NCBI GenBank assembly: GCA_036503555.1 | Contig: DASXWQ010000031.1 | Location: 124,001 to 188,000, forward strand | DNA length: 64,000 bases | Direction of reading: 5' to 3' | Source of the DNA: Actinocatenispora sp036503555 | GTDB lineage: Bacteria > Actinomycetota > Actinomycetes > Mycobacteriales > Micromonosporaceae | Shown: positions 7,889 through 16,290 of the stretch, one piece after another | Position numbering within the stretch: position 1 is the stretch's first letter | Layout: each line of letters begins with the position of its first letter | Program-made: the position numbers and the translations under genes | Notes under the pieces: model-generated | Databases searched by the model: none | Told to the model about the DNA's origin: nothing | What the model saw: the letters and a program-made list of their open reading frames with translations, nothing else

Positions 7889-8788
7889 TCAGGCGGCGGT
7901 GTGGGTGGGGAGCGCGAAGCTGACGCCGGTGAGGGTTTCGGAGATCTGCCAGAGGCGGCGGGCCGTGTCGGTGTCGCGGGCCTTCGCGGAGCGGCCGACG
8001 AGTTCCGGGGCGCCGCGTCCCTCCATGAAGCCCCCGGGCCCGGCGTAGCTGTCGCCGGGGATGTCAGCGACCGCGGCGTACAAGGTGGGGAGGGCGCCGC
8101 CCTCGTCGCTCTGCCCGAGGAGGCGGGTCACGGCACGCTCCACACGGCGGATCACGCGCCGGCCGCGGGTGGGTCGGAGCAGGTTGGTCGCGGCCACGCC
8201 GGGGTGCGCGGCGGTCGCGATCACCGGGGAGCCGGCGTCGTCGAGCCGGCGCTGGAGCTCCGACGTGAACAGCAGGTTGGCGAGTTTCGACTGCCCGTAC
8301 GCGGCCATCGCCCGGTACGGCCGGCGCGTCCAGTTGAGGTCGTCGAAGTCGATGGTGCCGAACCGGTGACCGTTGGACGAGACGGTGACGACGCGCTGCC
8401 GGATGCGCGGCAGGAGCAGGTTGGTGAGCGCGAAGTGGCCGAGGTGGTTGGTGCCGAACTGCAGCTCGAACCCGTCGGCGGTACGCGAGAGCGGCGGGAT
8501 CATGACGCCCGCGTTGTTGATCAGCAGGTCGACGGGCTCGTCGAGCTCGTCGGCGAAGTCGCGGACGGAGGTGAGGTCGGCGAGGTCGAGCCGGCGTACG
8601 TCGACGTGGCCGCGCATGGTGGCGGCGGCCGCGCGGCCCTTGTCGACGTCGCGTACGGCGAGGACGACGTGGGCGTCCCGGGCGGCGAGCGCGCGGGCGG
8701 CGACGCGGCCGATCCCGCTGTTGGCGCCGGTGACGACGGCGGTGCGCCCGGTCAGGGGCGGGATGTCCGCGGCGGTAAATGTTGTCAT
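7889..8788 (-). CDS. Short-chain dehydrogenase/reductase
   Basis: This 299-residue NAD(P)-dependent oxidoreductase has the nucleotide-binding TGANSGIG (about residues 19-26), the LLINNAGV segment, and the catalytic Tyr-Lys pair in YGQSKLANL. It resembles retinol-dehydrogenase/WWOX-like SDRs, whose substrates are usually lipids or polyketide-like ketones. It is divergent from a TetR regulator; the two promoters overlap in the 65 bases between starts. The message seems leaderless: the -10 TACTTT ends seven bases before the ATG. The TetR protein probably represses both genes. Confidence 0.9.
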   Translation of the reverse strand: MTTFTAADIPPLTGRTAVVTGANSGIGRVAARALAARDAHVVLAVRDVDKGRAAAATMRGHVDVRRLDLADLTSVRDFADELDEPVDLLINNAGVMIPPLSRTADGFELQFGTNHLGHFALTNLLLPRIRQRVVTVSSNGHRFGTIDFDDLNWTRRPYRAMAAYGQSKLANLLFTSELQRRLDDAGSPVIATAAHPGVAATNLLRPTRGRRVIRRVERAVTRLLGQSDEGGALPTLYAAVADIPGDSYAGPGGFMEGRGAPELVGRSAKARDTDTARRLWQISETLTGVSFALPTHTAA

Positions 8789-8795
8789 GAGCTAC

Positions 8796-8846
8796 AAAGT
8801 AGGCGCCGGAAACAATGTTGTCAACGGAAACACGTGTTGTTAGGGT
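8796..8846. promoter_or_regulatory. Overlapping divergent promoters with operator-like direct repeats
   Basis: Minus strand: TTGACA (8824-8819), 17 bases, TACTTT (8801-8796), seven bases, ATG. Plus strand: TTGTCA (8818-8823), 17 bases, TAGGGT (8841-8846), seven bases, ATG. The two -35 elements share the palindrome TTGTCAA. The direct repeats GGAAACAATGTTGT (8808-8821) and GGAAACACGTGTTGT (8826-8840) overlay the -35 and spacers and are the likely TetR sites. Confidence 0.7.
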
Positions 8847-8853
8847 GAGGCCC

Positions 8854-9447
8854 ATGCCAGACGAGCGGCCCTACCACCACGGAAACCTGCGCGCCGCGCT
8901 GCTCGACGCGGCCGAGCGCGGCCTGCGTACGCACGGCGCCGACCAGCTGGCGCTGCGCGACCTGGCCAGGGAGATCGGCGTGAGCCACGCCGCGCCGCGC
9001 CGCCACTTCCCGAGCCGACAGGCCCTGCTCGACGCGCTGGCCGAGGACGGGTTCGCCCGCCTCGACTCCACCCTCGGTACGGCGATCGGGACCGCCGATG
9101 ACTTCCCGGCCCGGGTACGGGCCGCCACGACCGCCTACACCCGCTTCGCCACCGAGAACGCCGCACTCCTCGAACTGATGTACTCCGCCAAGCACCGGCC
9201 GGGGGCGACGCGGATCGCCAAGGCGGCCGAGGCGCCGTTCGGGCGGCTGATCGACCTGATCGCGCAGGGGCAGCGGGCGGGCGCGATCGAGGCGGGCGAG
9301 CCGGAGCGGGTCGGGATCGTCCTGTTCGCGACCCTCCAGGGCATCGCCTCGCTCATCAACGGCAACCTCGTCGAGCCGGAACTGCTCGACGGCCTCGTCG
9401 CGACCGCGGCCGACCAGTTCCTCCGGGGTACCCGGCCGCTCCCGTGA
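8854..9447 (+). CDS. TetR/AcrR-family regulator
   Basis: This 197-residue repressor-type protein begins PYHHGNLRAALLDAAERGLR and has the helix-turn-helix ALRDLAREIGVSHAAPRRHFPSRQALLDAL at about residues 30-60, followed by an all-helical ligand domain with a TetR_C-type end. The ATG at 8854 is preferred since a -10 box lies seven bases upstream, leaving no room for a longer protein. It is divergent from an SDR gene with shared control sequences, so it likely controls that enzyme and itself. The inducer is unknown. Confidence 0.88.
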   Translation: MPDERPYHHGNLRAALLDAAERGLRTHGADQLALRDLAREIGVSHAAPRRHFPSRQALLDALAEDGFARLDSTLGTAIGTADDFPARVRAATTAYTRFATENAALLELMYSAKHRPGATRIAKAAEAPFGRLIDLIAQGQRAGAIEAGEPERVGIVLFATLQGIASLINGNLVEPELLDGLVATAADQFLRGTRPLP

Positions 9448-9568
9448 CCGCGCCGCCACGATCGGGGGACGCGGGATGCGAGGTTCGCGGCGCGGTGTGC
9501 CCGGATGGCGGTGAGGGCTGGCACACGGGCGTGCGTTTCCGGCGTCGTTCCCCTTACCGTCGGTTGCC

Positions 9569-10267
9569 ATGCGCGGAGATCGAGTACGGCCGACCCGGGC
9601 CGCGGCGGTGACCTGCGGGGTCCTCGCCCTGACGGCGGGATTCCTTGGTGCGTGCGGCAAAGCCAGCACCGACCAGTCTCGTACGGTGGCGCACGCGGAG
9701 GCCGGTTCGGCCAGCGCGTCGCCATCACCGAGCGTGTCCTCGGCCAGCCCGTCGCCGAGCCGGAAGAAGCCGGCGAGTCGGACCACGGAGCGGGCCGTAC
9801 CGCCGCGGGTGACGGTGATCGGCGACTCGATCAGCGTCCGGTCCACCCCGTCGCTGCAGAAGGACCTGCCGGGCGTGTCGATCGACGCGGTCGTCGGCCG
9901 GCAGCTGTCCACCGCGCCCGGCCTGGTGCAGCAGCACGCGGGCGCGCTCGGTGCGAACTCCGTCCTCGTCATCGAGCTGGGTACCAACGGGGTCGGCGGC
10001 GCGGCCGAGCTGAACGCCGCGATCGACGCGGCCGGCGCGAAGACGAAGGTCGTGCTCGTCACGATCGACGCGGACCGGTCCTGGGAGGACTCGGTCAACC
10101 AGCAGATCCGCCAGGTCGCCGCGGCGCGGCACGCCACGATCGCCGACTGGCACGCGGCCATCTCGGGGCGCGAGAACCTCCTCGTCGACGGCGTACACCC
10201 GGGGCCGGAGGGGCAGCAGATCCTCGCCTCGACCATCACCGCCGCCGTGCAGAAGGCCGCACGCTAG
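9569..10267 (+). CDS. SGNH-fold secreted lipoprotein
   Basis: The protein has 232 residues. A signal peptide ends at a lipobox LGAC (Cys about 29), then a Ser/Pro/Ala linker (about 45-70), then an SGNH hydrolase-like domain. Seen blocks are VTVIGDSIS (nucleophile Ser), IELGTNG (oxyanion Asn) and DGVHPGPEGQ (Asp/His). This arrangement resembles the C-terminal SGNH domain of OatA-like acyltransferases, here without the membrane acyltransferase half. It should act at the outer face of the membrane, perhaps on cell-wall or glycan O-acyl groups. A TACCGT box eight bases before the ATG suggests a leaderless message. Confidence 0.82.
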   Translation: MRGDRVRPTRAAAVTCGVLALTAGFLGACGKASTDQSRTVAHAEAGSASASPSPSVSSASPSPSRKKPASRTTERAVPPRVTVIGDSISVRSTPSLQKDLPGVSIDAVVGRQLSTAPGLVQQHAGALGANSVLVIELGTNGVGGAAELNAAIDAAGAKTKVVLVTIDADRSWEDSVNQQIRQVAAARHATIADWHAAISGRENLLVDGVHPGPEGQQILASTITAAVQKAAR

Positions 10268-10344
10268 GCGCCGGACCGCGCGGCGCGGCGTCCGCCGACG
10301 CTGTATCTTCGGCGCGGTATGGCCACCAACAGGCGGGACGGTCG

Positions 10345-10572
10345 ATGGATCACCTCACACAACGGATGCGGTACCGGCTCATCACGGGTCCGGACGACGC
10401 CGAGTTCTGCAGCCGGGTGAGCGCCGCGCTGGACGAGGGCTACGAGCTGTACGGCTCGCCGGCCGTCGCCAACGGTCCGGAGGGCGTGGTGGTCGCGCAG
10501 GCGGTCGTGCTCCCGGCGTACGAGGCGGTCCGGATCCGGAACACGTCGGCGGCGGCCGAGCCGGTCGAGTGA
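10345..10572 (+). CDS. DUF1737-type small protein
   Basis: The 75-residue product contains MRYRLITGPDDAEFCSRVS and LDEGYELYGSPAV, the DUF1737 pattern, ending in an acidic tail. A start at ATG 10366 would give the bare domain of 68 residues; ATG 10345 is kept because GGCGGGACGG lies upstream. The function of the family is unknown. It is followed after 50 bases by the metallophosphoesterase gene, which has its own promoter-like sequence. Confidence 0.72.
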   Translation: MDHLTQRMRYRLITGPDDAEFCSRVSAALDEGYELYGSPAVANGPEGVVVAQAVVLPAYEAVRIRNTSAAAEPVE

Positions 10573-10622
10573 GCCTCCAGGGGTCGCGCGGGTCGGACCG
10601 GCGCCGGTAGCGTGCCGGAGGC

Positions 10623-12299
10623 ATGAACGGTACGAATCCCGAGGAACCACGCAGAGGTCCCAGACCCCGTGACCTGAGCCGGCGCGAGCTGGGCTTCACC
10701 CCGCAGCGCCCGGTCGCCTGGCTGGCCCCGGGACTGCTGGCCGGTACGGCGGCGCGTGTCGTCGCGGCCAGCATGTTCGGCGCGATCCTGGACAAGCGCG
10801 AGCTGCAGGCCGCCCTGCCCGGGCCCGTGTACCAGCACGACCAGGACGAGGACCTGTGGTTCGACTTCGTCGCCGACGTGGGCGACGGTTTCGACGGGAC
10901 GTACTCGATGGCGTGGCTCCTGGGTCAGCCGTCGCTCGCGGTCGGCGGGGTCGACGAGGAGCTGCCGCGCGGCCGGGTGCTGGTCATGGGCGGCGACGAG
11001 GTCTATCCGACGCCGTCGTGGCAGGGCTACGAGGACCGTACGAAGGGCCCGTACCAGGCGGCCATGCCCGGCGTCGAGGGCGAGCCGCGCCCCACGCTGT
11101 ACGCGTTGCCCGGCAACCACGACTGGTACGACGGGCTCACCGCGTTCCTGCGGCTGTTCGCCAAGGGCAGCCGGTTCGGCGGCTGGCGTACCCGGCAGTC
11201 GCGGAGCTACTTCGCCCTGTCGCTGCCGCACCGCTGGTGGCTGTTCGCGATCGACGAGCAGCTGGAGGCGTACCTGGACGAGCCGCAGCTGCGCTACTTC
11301 CGGGAAGCCGCCGAGTCGCTACAGGAGGGCGACCGCGTCATCCTCTGCACGTCCCGCCCCACCTGGGTGTACGCCGCGCGCGAGCCGCAGGCGTACGACA
11401 CGGTCGACTACTTCATCCGCAAGGTGATCGAGCCGACCGGCGCCCGCGTGCCGGTCGTCCTCACCGGCGACCTGCACCACTACGCGCGCTACCAGGGCGA
11501 GAAGACGCTGATCACCTGCGGCGGCGGCGGTGCCTTCCTCTACCCGACGCATCACCTGCCGGAGAAGCTGGCGGTACCGCCGGTCGACGCGCCGCGCCGC
11601 GGCGTCAGCGAGTCGAAGCCATACGAGCTGGCCGGCACGTTCCCGGACCGGGACACGTCGCGGCGGCTCGGCTGGGGTGTGTTCGCCCGGCTGCTCGGCC
11701 GCAACCCGGGGTTCGCCGCGGTCACCGGCCTGCTGCACGCACTCCTCATGTACGCGTTCGTCACCTGCGGCACGCGGATCCTCACCGCGCCGGTGGTCAT
11801 GCTGGTCGCGCTGACGCTCGGTTCGACCGTCGCGTGGGCACTGGCCGACGTGGACGTGCACCACCGCTGGCGGCACTGGCTCGGCGGGATCCTGCACGGC
11901 CTCGGGCATCTCGCCCTGGCCGCGGCCGGGGCGTACGTCTGGTGGCACCTGCCGCTGGTGCACCTGCCGGGGCCGCTGCCGGTGCTGTTCAGCGCGCTGG
12001 TCTACCTGCCGGTCGCGGGCGTCGTGGCGGCCGAGCTGACCGCGGCGTACCTGCTGGTGTCGGGGCGGTTCGGGGTGAACGTCGAGGAGTCGTTCGCGGC
12101 GCAGGGCATCGACGACGCGAAGTCGTTCCTGCGGCTGCACCTGAACGCGGACGGCGAGCTGACGATCTACCCGATCGGGCTGGCCCGCGCCGGCCGCGAC
12201 TGGCTCGCCACGCCCGACAACCCGGCCGGCTCGTCGTGGATCTCCCCGGCCCGCCCCCTCCAACCCCATCTCATCGAGGGTCCACTGCACTTCAGCTGA
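10623..12299 (+). CDS. Membrane-bound calcineurin-like metallophosphoesterase
   Basis: This 558-residue protein has a calcineurin-type phosphoesterase domain in its first 330 residues. Metal-binding blocks appear in order: GDGFD (about 90), MGGDEVYP (about 121), LPGNHDWYDG (about 161) and TGDLHHYARY (about 280). Residues about 365-480 hold several hydrophobic helices, and a soluble C-terminal domain follows. The active site therefore precedes the membrane part, which is unusual next to simple cytosolic phosphoesterases. The ATG at 10623 has GGAGG in front and a TAGCGT box nine bases upstream. Substrate unknown. Confidence 0.85.
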   Translation: MNGTNPEEPRRGPRPRDLSRRELGFTPQRPVAWLAPGLLAGTAARVVAASMFGAILDKRELQAALPGPVYQHDQDEDLWFDFVADVGDGFDGTYSMAWLLGQPSLAVGGVDEELPRGRVLVMGGDEVYPTPSWQGYEDRTKGPYQAAMPGVEGEPRPTLYALPGNHDWYDGLTAFLRLFAKGSRFGGWRTRQSRSYFALSLPHRWWLFAIDEQLEAYLDEPQLRYFREAAESLQEGDRVILCTSRPTWVYAAREPQAYDTVDYFIRKVIEPTGARVPVVLTGDLHHYARYQGEKTLITCGGGGAFLYPTHHLPEKLAVPPVDAPRRGVSESKPYELAGTFPDRDTSRRLGWGVFARLLGRNPGFAAVTGLLHALLMYAFVTCGTRILTAPVVMLVALTLGSTVAWALADVDVHHRWRHWLGGILHGLGHLALAAAGAYVWWHLPLVHLPGPLPVLFSALVYLPVAGVVAAELTAAYLLVSGRFGVNVEESFAAQGIDDAKSFLRLHLNADGELTIYPIGLARAGRDWLATPDNPAGSSWISPARPLQPHLIEGPLHFS

Positions 12300-12323
12300 C
12301 GACCGGCCGCGCCCATGGCGTCC

Positions 12324-12347
12324 GCGGAGCGCCGGCGGTGGCTCCGC
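12324..12347 (+). terminator. Short hairpin between convergent genes
   Basis: GCGGAGC and GCTCCGC enclose ten bases and are followed by TTAC. The position, 24 bases after the phosphoesterase stop and before the convergent SDR stop, fits a terminator. Confidence 0.45.
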
Positions 12348-12373
12348 TTACACCTGTCCGACCCGGCCGTGGC

Positions 12374-13354
12374 CTATCTCGTCCGACCGGCCGGTGTCGC
12401 GGTGCCGCCGGGTACGTCGCGCGCGGTCGGGCCGAGCGGGTAGCTGACGCCGGTCAGCTGCGTGGACAGTTCCCACAGCCGCCGTTGCGCGGCGGTGTCG
12501 TGGGACCGCGGGCTGGAGTCGACCCGGACGGGGTGTCCCGTCCATTCGTTGCGGCCGGCGGGTCCGTAGTAGTGGCCGCCGCTCGCGGCGGGGTCCACGG
12601 CGGCGCGGACCGTTGCCAGCGCGGCCGTTGCCGGGTCCTGCAACAGCCACCAGGTGAACAGCCGCATCCGGGGACTGGCGACGACCCGGATCGGGAGCTG
12701 GTCCCCGCCGAACGCGGTGCGGGCGTTGCCGGGATGAGCGGCCAGGGCGATCGTCGACGACCCGGCCGCGGCGAGTCGCCGCTGGAGTTCGTACGTGAAC
12801 AGCAGGTTGGCCAGCTTGGACTGGAAGTAGGCCTGGGCGGAGCGGTACCCGTCGGCGAAGTGCGGGTCGTCGAAGTTCATCACGCCACGCTTGTGTCCGA
12901 CGCTGCTGACCGTCACCACCCGCGAGCCCGGGGTGTCCAGCAGGCGGGTCAGGGTCAGGCCGGTGAAGGCGAACGCGCCGAGGTGGTTGGTCGCCAGGGT
13001 TCGCTCGAACCCGTCCTCGGTGACCTGGTGCCGGCGGATCAGCGCCCCGGCGTTGTTGATCAGCAGATCGACGCGGGCATGGTCGCGCCGGACGCGGTCG
13101 GCGGCCTGCCGGACCGATGCCTGCGACGACAGGTCCAGCTCCAGCGTGCGTACCGGCGCTGTCGGGCTTTCCGCGTGGATGCGGTCCCTGGCCTCGTCCG
13201 CCTTCCGCATGTCGCGGCAGGCCAACACGACCTCCGCGTTGCGGCGGGCGAACACCCGTGCCGTCTCGAACCCCACACCCGAGTTCGCCCCGGTGACGAC
13301 GACGGTACGACCGCTCTGGTCGGGGACGTCGTCCTCGGTCCAACGAGTAGCCAT
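12374..13354 (-). CDS. Short-chain dehydrogenase/reductase (second copy of the type)
   Basis: A 326-residue SDR with TGANSGVG, LLINNAG and the catalytic YFQSKLANL segment. It is of the same subgroup as the SDR at 7889-8788 and shares the same layout, a divergent TetR gene. GGAAGGGA precedes the ATG at 13354. Two 16-base palindromes in the 222-base divergent space probably govern it; one lies in the spacer of its likely promoter (TTGACA at 13552-13547, GATAGT at 13528-13523). Confidence 0.9.
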   Translation of the reverse strand: MATRWTEDDVPDQSGRTVVVTGANSGVGFETARVFARRNAEVVLACRDMRKADEARDRIHAESPTAPVRTLELDLSSQASVRQAADRVRRDHARVDLLINNAGALIRRHQVTEDGFERTLATNHLGAFAFTGLTLTRLLDTPGSRVVTVSSVGHKRGVMNFDDPHFADGYRSAQAYFQSKLANLLFTYELQRRLAAAGSSTIALAAHPGNARTAFGGDQLPIRVVASPRMRLFTWWLLQDPATAALATVRAAVDPAASGGHYYGPAGRNEWTGHPVRVDSSPRSHDTAAQRRLWELSTQLTGVSYPLGPTARDVPGGTATPAGRTR

Positions 13355-13501
13355 GGGTTCCCTTCCTTTCGTTGCCGACGATGTGCGATGGCCGACGGCT
13401 GTGGCCGTGCCGGGCCGGCGTACGACACGTCACCTGGGCCGGCGCGTGCCGCGGTGACGAGGATCGCCGACGTGGCGTCCGCCGGGGCTGTGCGCGATAA
13501 T

Positions 13502-13552
13502 CGGGATCGTCATCCCGGTTAAAACTATCCGGGATGCGCATCCCGCTTGTCA
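13502..13552. promoter_or_regulatory. Twin TetR operators and SDR promoter
   Basis: Two perfect sites of the form CGGGAT-N4-ATCCCG occur at 13502-13517 and 13530-13545, centres 28 bases apart. On the minus strand, TTGACA (13552-13547) and GATAGT (13528-13523) are 18 bases apart, so the second operator fills the promoter spacer. The adjacent TetR gene is the obvious source of the binding protein. Confidence 0.75.
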
Positions 13553-13576
13553 AGGAGCCGATCGGAGAGGAACGCC

Positions 13577-14134
13577 GTGACCCGAGCGCACCGGCCGATG
13601 CGGGCCGACGCCCAGCGCAACCGCGAACAGGTGCTGCGCACCGCGGCGGAGATATTCGCCGTCGACGGACTGTCGGTGCCGGTGCACGAGATAGCCCGGC
13701 GCGCGGGCGTCGGTACCGGCACGGTGAGCCGGCACTTCCCCACCAAGGAGTCGCTCTACGCCGCGGTCCTGCTCGACCGGATGGGCCAGCTCAGCGGGTA
13801 CGCGGACACGCTGGCCGCCGACCACGACCCCGGCACCGCGTTCTTCGCCCTGTTCGGCCGCCTCGTTCAGGAAGGCGCCAGCCACCGAGGTCTGGCGGAG
13901 GCGCTGGCGGGCAGCGGATTCGACATCGAAGCCGCGGCGTCGGCCGCCGGCTGCGACGTCTCCGATCGGCTGCGCACGCTGTTGACCGCGGCGCAGGACG
14001 CGGGCGCGGTCGATCCCACCGTCACGTTCGCCGACCTCAAGGCCCTGACGGCCGGCTGCCTCGCCTACGACGGACCCGACCCCGAACGGGTCGTCGACGT
14101 GGTCTGCCGTGGACTCCGCCCGGCGCCCGGCTGA
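13577..14134 (+). CDS. TetR-family regulator
   Basis: This 185-residue protein has an N-terminal helix-turn-helix (VHEIARRAGVGTGTVSRHFP) and a C-terminal domain typical of the TetR_C_33/SbtR-like group. The GTG at 13577 is chosen for the GGAGAGGAA six bases upstream; an internal ATG at 13598 is possible. It is divergent from an SDR gene and the twin palindromes between them are its probable operators. Confidence 0.87.
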   Translation: MTRAHRPMRADAQRNREQVLRTAAEIFAVDGLSVPVHEIARRAGVGTGTVSRHFPTKESLYAAVLLDRMGQLSGYADTLAADHDPGTAFFALFGRLVQEGASHRGLAEALAGSGFDIEAAASAAGCDVSDRLRTLLTAAQDAGAVDPTVTFADLKALTAGCLAYDGPDPERVVDVVCRGLRPAPG

Positions 14135-14151
14135 CCCGGACCGGCGGGCTG

Positions 14152-15009
14152 CTACTCGTAACGGCCCTCGTACGCCTGGCGCGAACCGCACACGCTCGCC
14201 CGGCTGCACGAGCAGCGCGACCCGTCCGCGTCCAGCCGTACGGTGACGGCGTCGCGCGGCACGCTGTGGCCGACCACCCGGCCGTTGCCGTGCTCCGTCT
14301 CCACCCGCTCGCCGACCGCCGGCGCCGACTCCTGGAACCGCTGGTACAGCGGGTGTTCGTACTTCAGGCAGCACATCAGCCGGCCACACGCGCCGGAGAT
14401 GCGCAGCGGGTTGAGCGGCAGGTCCTGGTCCTTCGCCATCCGGATACTGACCGGCTCGAAGTCGCGCAGGAACGTGGCGCAGCACAGGTCCCGGCCACAC
14501 GAGCCGATGCCGCCCTGTACCCGCGCCGAGTCCCGCGACGACAGCTGCCGCAGCTCGACCCGGCAGCGCAGCGTCGCGCCGAGATCGCGTACCAGGGCGC
14601 GGAAGTCGACGCGGTGCGGCGCGGTGAAGTAGATCGTGGTGCGGGCGCCCTCCTCGACCCGGTCGCCGGGCTCCGCCTGCTCGGGGCCGGGCAGGTGGTC
14701 CACCGCGACCACCTTCATCGGCAGCTCGTGCTCCCGGATCAGCTTCTTCGCCGCCACCTTCGCGTCGGCCTTGCGCCGCCGTACCAGCGCGTCGCGCGCC
14801 AGGTCGGTCGGCTCGGCGAGGCCGGCCAGCTTCGGGAAGCCGTCGGTGTCCTCGGACACCCACTGCGCCGCCCACACGCACTCGGCGACCTCGACACCCT
14901 CGTCCGTCGGCACCAGCACCCGGTCACCGACGGACGGCGTGAAGCCACCCGGGTCCAGGTAGTAGAGCCGGCCGTACCGGTTGAAGCTGACCGCGCAGAG
15001 CATGCCCAC
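14152..15009 (-). CDS. ricT: RicT/YaaT-like PSP1-domain protein
   Basis: The 285-residue protein contains a PSP1 C-terminal domain with two cysteine clusters, GSCGRDLCCATF (about residue 167) and GACGRLMCCLKYEHPLY (about 206). In Bacillus, the RicA-RicF-RicT complex carries iron-sulfur clusters and assists RNase Y in mRNA processing. Actinobacteria keep RicT without the partners, and none is seen here. A cysteine-rich extension, SRCSCSRASVCGSRQ, lies near the C-terminus. It is convergent with the TetR gene, 17 bases apart. Confidence 0.88.
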   Translation of the reverse strand: MGMLCAVSFNRYGRLYYLDPGGFTPSVGDRVLVPTDEGVEVAECVWAAQWVSEDTDGFPKLAGLAEPTDLARDALVRRRKADAKVAAKKLIREHELPMKVVAVDHLPGPEQAEPGDRVEEGARTTIYFTAPHRVDFRALVRDLGATLRCRVELRQLSSRDSARVQGGIGSCGRDLCCATFLRDFEPVSIRMAKDQDLPLNPLRISGACGRLMCCLKYEHPLYQRFQESAPAVGERVETEHGNGRVVGHSVPRDAVTVRLDADGSRCSCSRASVCGSRQAYEGRYE

Positions 15010-15130
15010 GTGCAGACCATACGGCTCGCCCGTACGGGTGAACAGCCGTCACCATTGCGTGATACGCCCCGTTACGAGTGGTGTCGGTGGTGGGGGGATA
15101 CCACCGAGCGGTAGCACCGGGGGTGCAGGG

Positions 15131-15178
15131 CAGGGTCGCGAGTCGCCAACCCGCCGTACGCGGCGGCTCGCGGCCCTG
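15131..15178 (-). terminator. Terminator of the EspC/WXG/EbfC operon
   Basis: A 17-base stem with two G-T pairs (15131-15147 with 15162-15178) and a 14-base loop follows the operon's last stop codon at 15206. Confidence 0.6.
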
Positions 15179-15205
15179 AGCCTGCCGGCCTCGTACCCGG
15201 TCGGC

Positions 15206-15574
15206 TCAGTCCGGGTAGCGCAGGCCGGCGAAGAGTTGTTCGTGCAGCTTCTCCGTGGCCCACTCGGCCGCCGTCCTGGCCTGCTGGCAGGCGGCGAGCA
15301 CGGTCCGGGACAGCTCGCCCGCGGTCCGGGTACGCAGGGCGCTGTCCGCGATCCGTACGTCGCGGAAGACGCCGTCGGCGGTCACCACGATCTCGACCAG
15401 GCCGTCCCCGGAGCGAACGGTGACGTCCGCGCTGGCCGCCCGCTCCGCGAGCACCGCGCGGCAGCGTTCCAGCCGCCGGTAGTGCTCCGCCGCCGCCTCG
15501 ATCCACGCCTCGTCGACCTCGCGTGGCACCCGCGCCTCCCGATCCGTCGCGTGTCCGTGCGCCATCGCCGTCAC
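15206..15574 (-). CDS. YbaB/EbfC-family DNA-binding-like protein
   Basis: This 122-residue protein has the YbaB/EbfC layout: an N-terminal helix, a central strand region (DGLVEIVVTADGVFRDVRI) and a long C-terminal helix. EbfC proteins bind DNA as dimers, but here the gene is not beside dnaX-recR as the housekeeping copy is. It is the last gene of a GTGA-coupled trio with EspC- and WXG-like proteins. The GTG at 15574 has AGGTGG seven bases upstream; an ATG at 15565 lacks a spaced site. This placement with secretion-type helical proteins is common in actinobacteria, though its role there is unclear. Confidence 0.72.
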   Translation of the reverse strand: MTAMAHGHATDREARVPREVDEAWIEAAAEHYRRLERCRAVLAERAASADVTVRSGDGLVEIVVTADGVFRDVRIADSALRTRTAGELSRTVLAACQQARTAAEWATEKLHEQLFAGLRYPD

Positions 15575-16290
15575 CCCGGATCCACCTCGTACGCCGTCCC
15601 GCCGTGGCCCGACGGCGCCGGTCCGGCGTGGCGCGGCCTGGCCGGCGGGTCGTCGCGGAGCGCGGCACCCGCCCGGAGCACCGGTCGCAGCGCGGCGAAG
15701 CACGCGGCGCCGAGGTCGGCCGCGGCCCGCGCGGCGGTACCCCCGGCGGCGAGCTCGCCCGCACCCCCGGCACCGATCGGCGCCGTACGCAGGCCGACCG
15801 CGGCCGGCCCCGTGCCGTACCGCAGGAAGAAGTCGACCAGCGCGGCGCGGAGCGCGGCGTACCACTGGGCGAGGTGGGCGCCGTAGCTGGCGGTGGCGGC
15901 GAGCGTGGCCGGCAACGCCTCGGCCACCTGCCCGGACAGCGGCCCCCAGCACGTCTCGTACGCCGCCCGGCCGGCACCCGACCAGGCCAGCCGGTCCCCG
16001 TCGCGGGCCAGCGGTCCGGCCGCGGCGAGCACCGCCGACCGCCGCCCCGCCAGCTCGTAGGCCGCGTGCCACGGCTCCCGCGGATCGGTGTCCACCACGC
16101 CCGCGGCCACCGCGCCGGGCAGCGCGGCGAACTCGCGGAGCCCCGCGACGATCTCGTGCTCCGGCACCACGCCGTACCGCCGCAGGGCGCGGTCGACGAG
16201 GCCCAGCAGGTCGAGCAGCTCCGCGGCCACCGCGTCGAGCCGGTCGTCCGGCAACGCCGCCGGCCGCCACCCGTCGCCCGGCCGGCTCAC
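15571..16290 (-). CDS. WXG/PPE-like helical protein of a type VII secretion-type operon
   Basis: The 239-residue product is alanine-rich and predominantly helical. A WSG turn within LAWSGAGRAAYETCW recalls the W-x-G helical hairpin of type VII substrates. The C-terminal 30 residues are rich in proline, arginine and glycine. Its GTG start overlaps the stop of the EspC-like gene, and its stop overlaps the start of the EbfC-like gene. No ESX core component (EccC, EccD, MycP) is in the window, so secretion is only inferred. Confidence 0.55.
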   Translation of the reverse strand: MSRPGDGWRPAALPDDRLDAVAAELLDLLGLVDRALRRYGVVPEHEIVAGLREFAALPGAVAAGVVDTDPREPWHAAYELAGRRSAVLAAAGPLARDGDRLAWSGAGRAAYETCWGPLSGQVAEALPATLAATASYGAHLAQWYAALRAALVDFFLRYGTGPAAVGLRTAPIGAGGAGELAAGGTAARAAADLGAACFAALRPVLRAGAALRDDPPARPRHAGPAPSGHGGTAYEVDPG

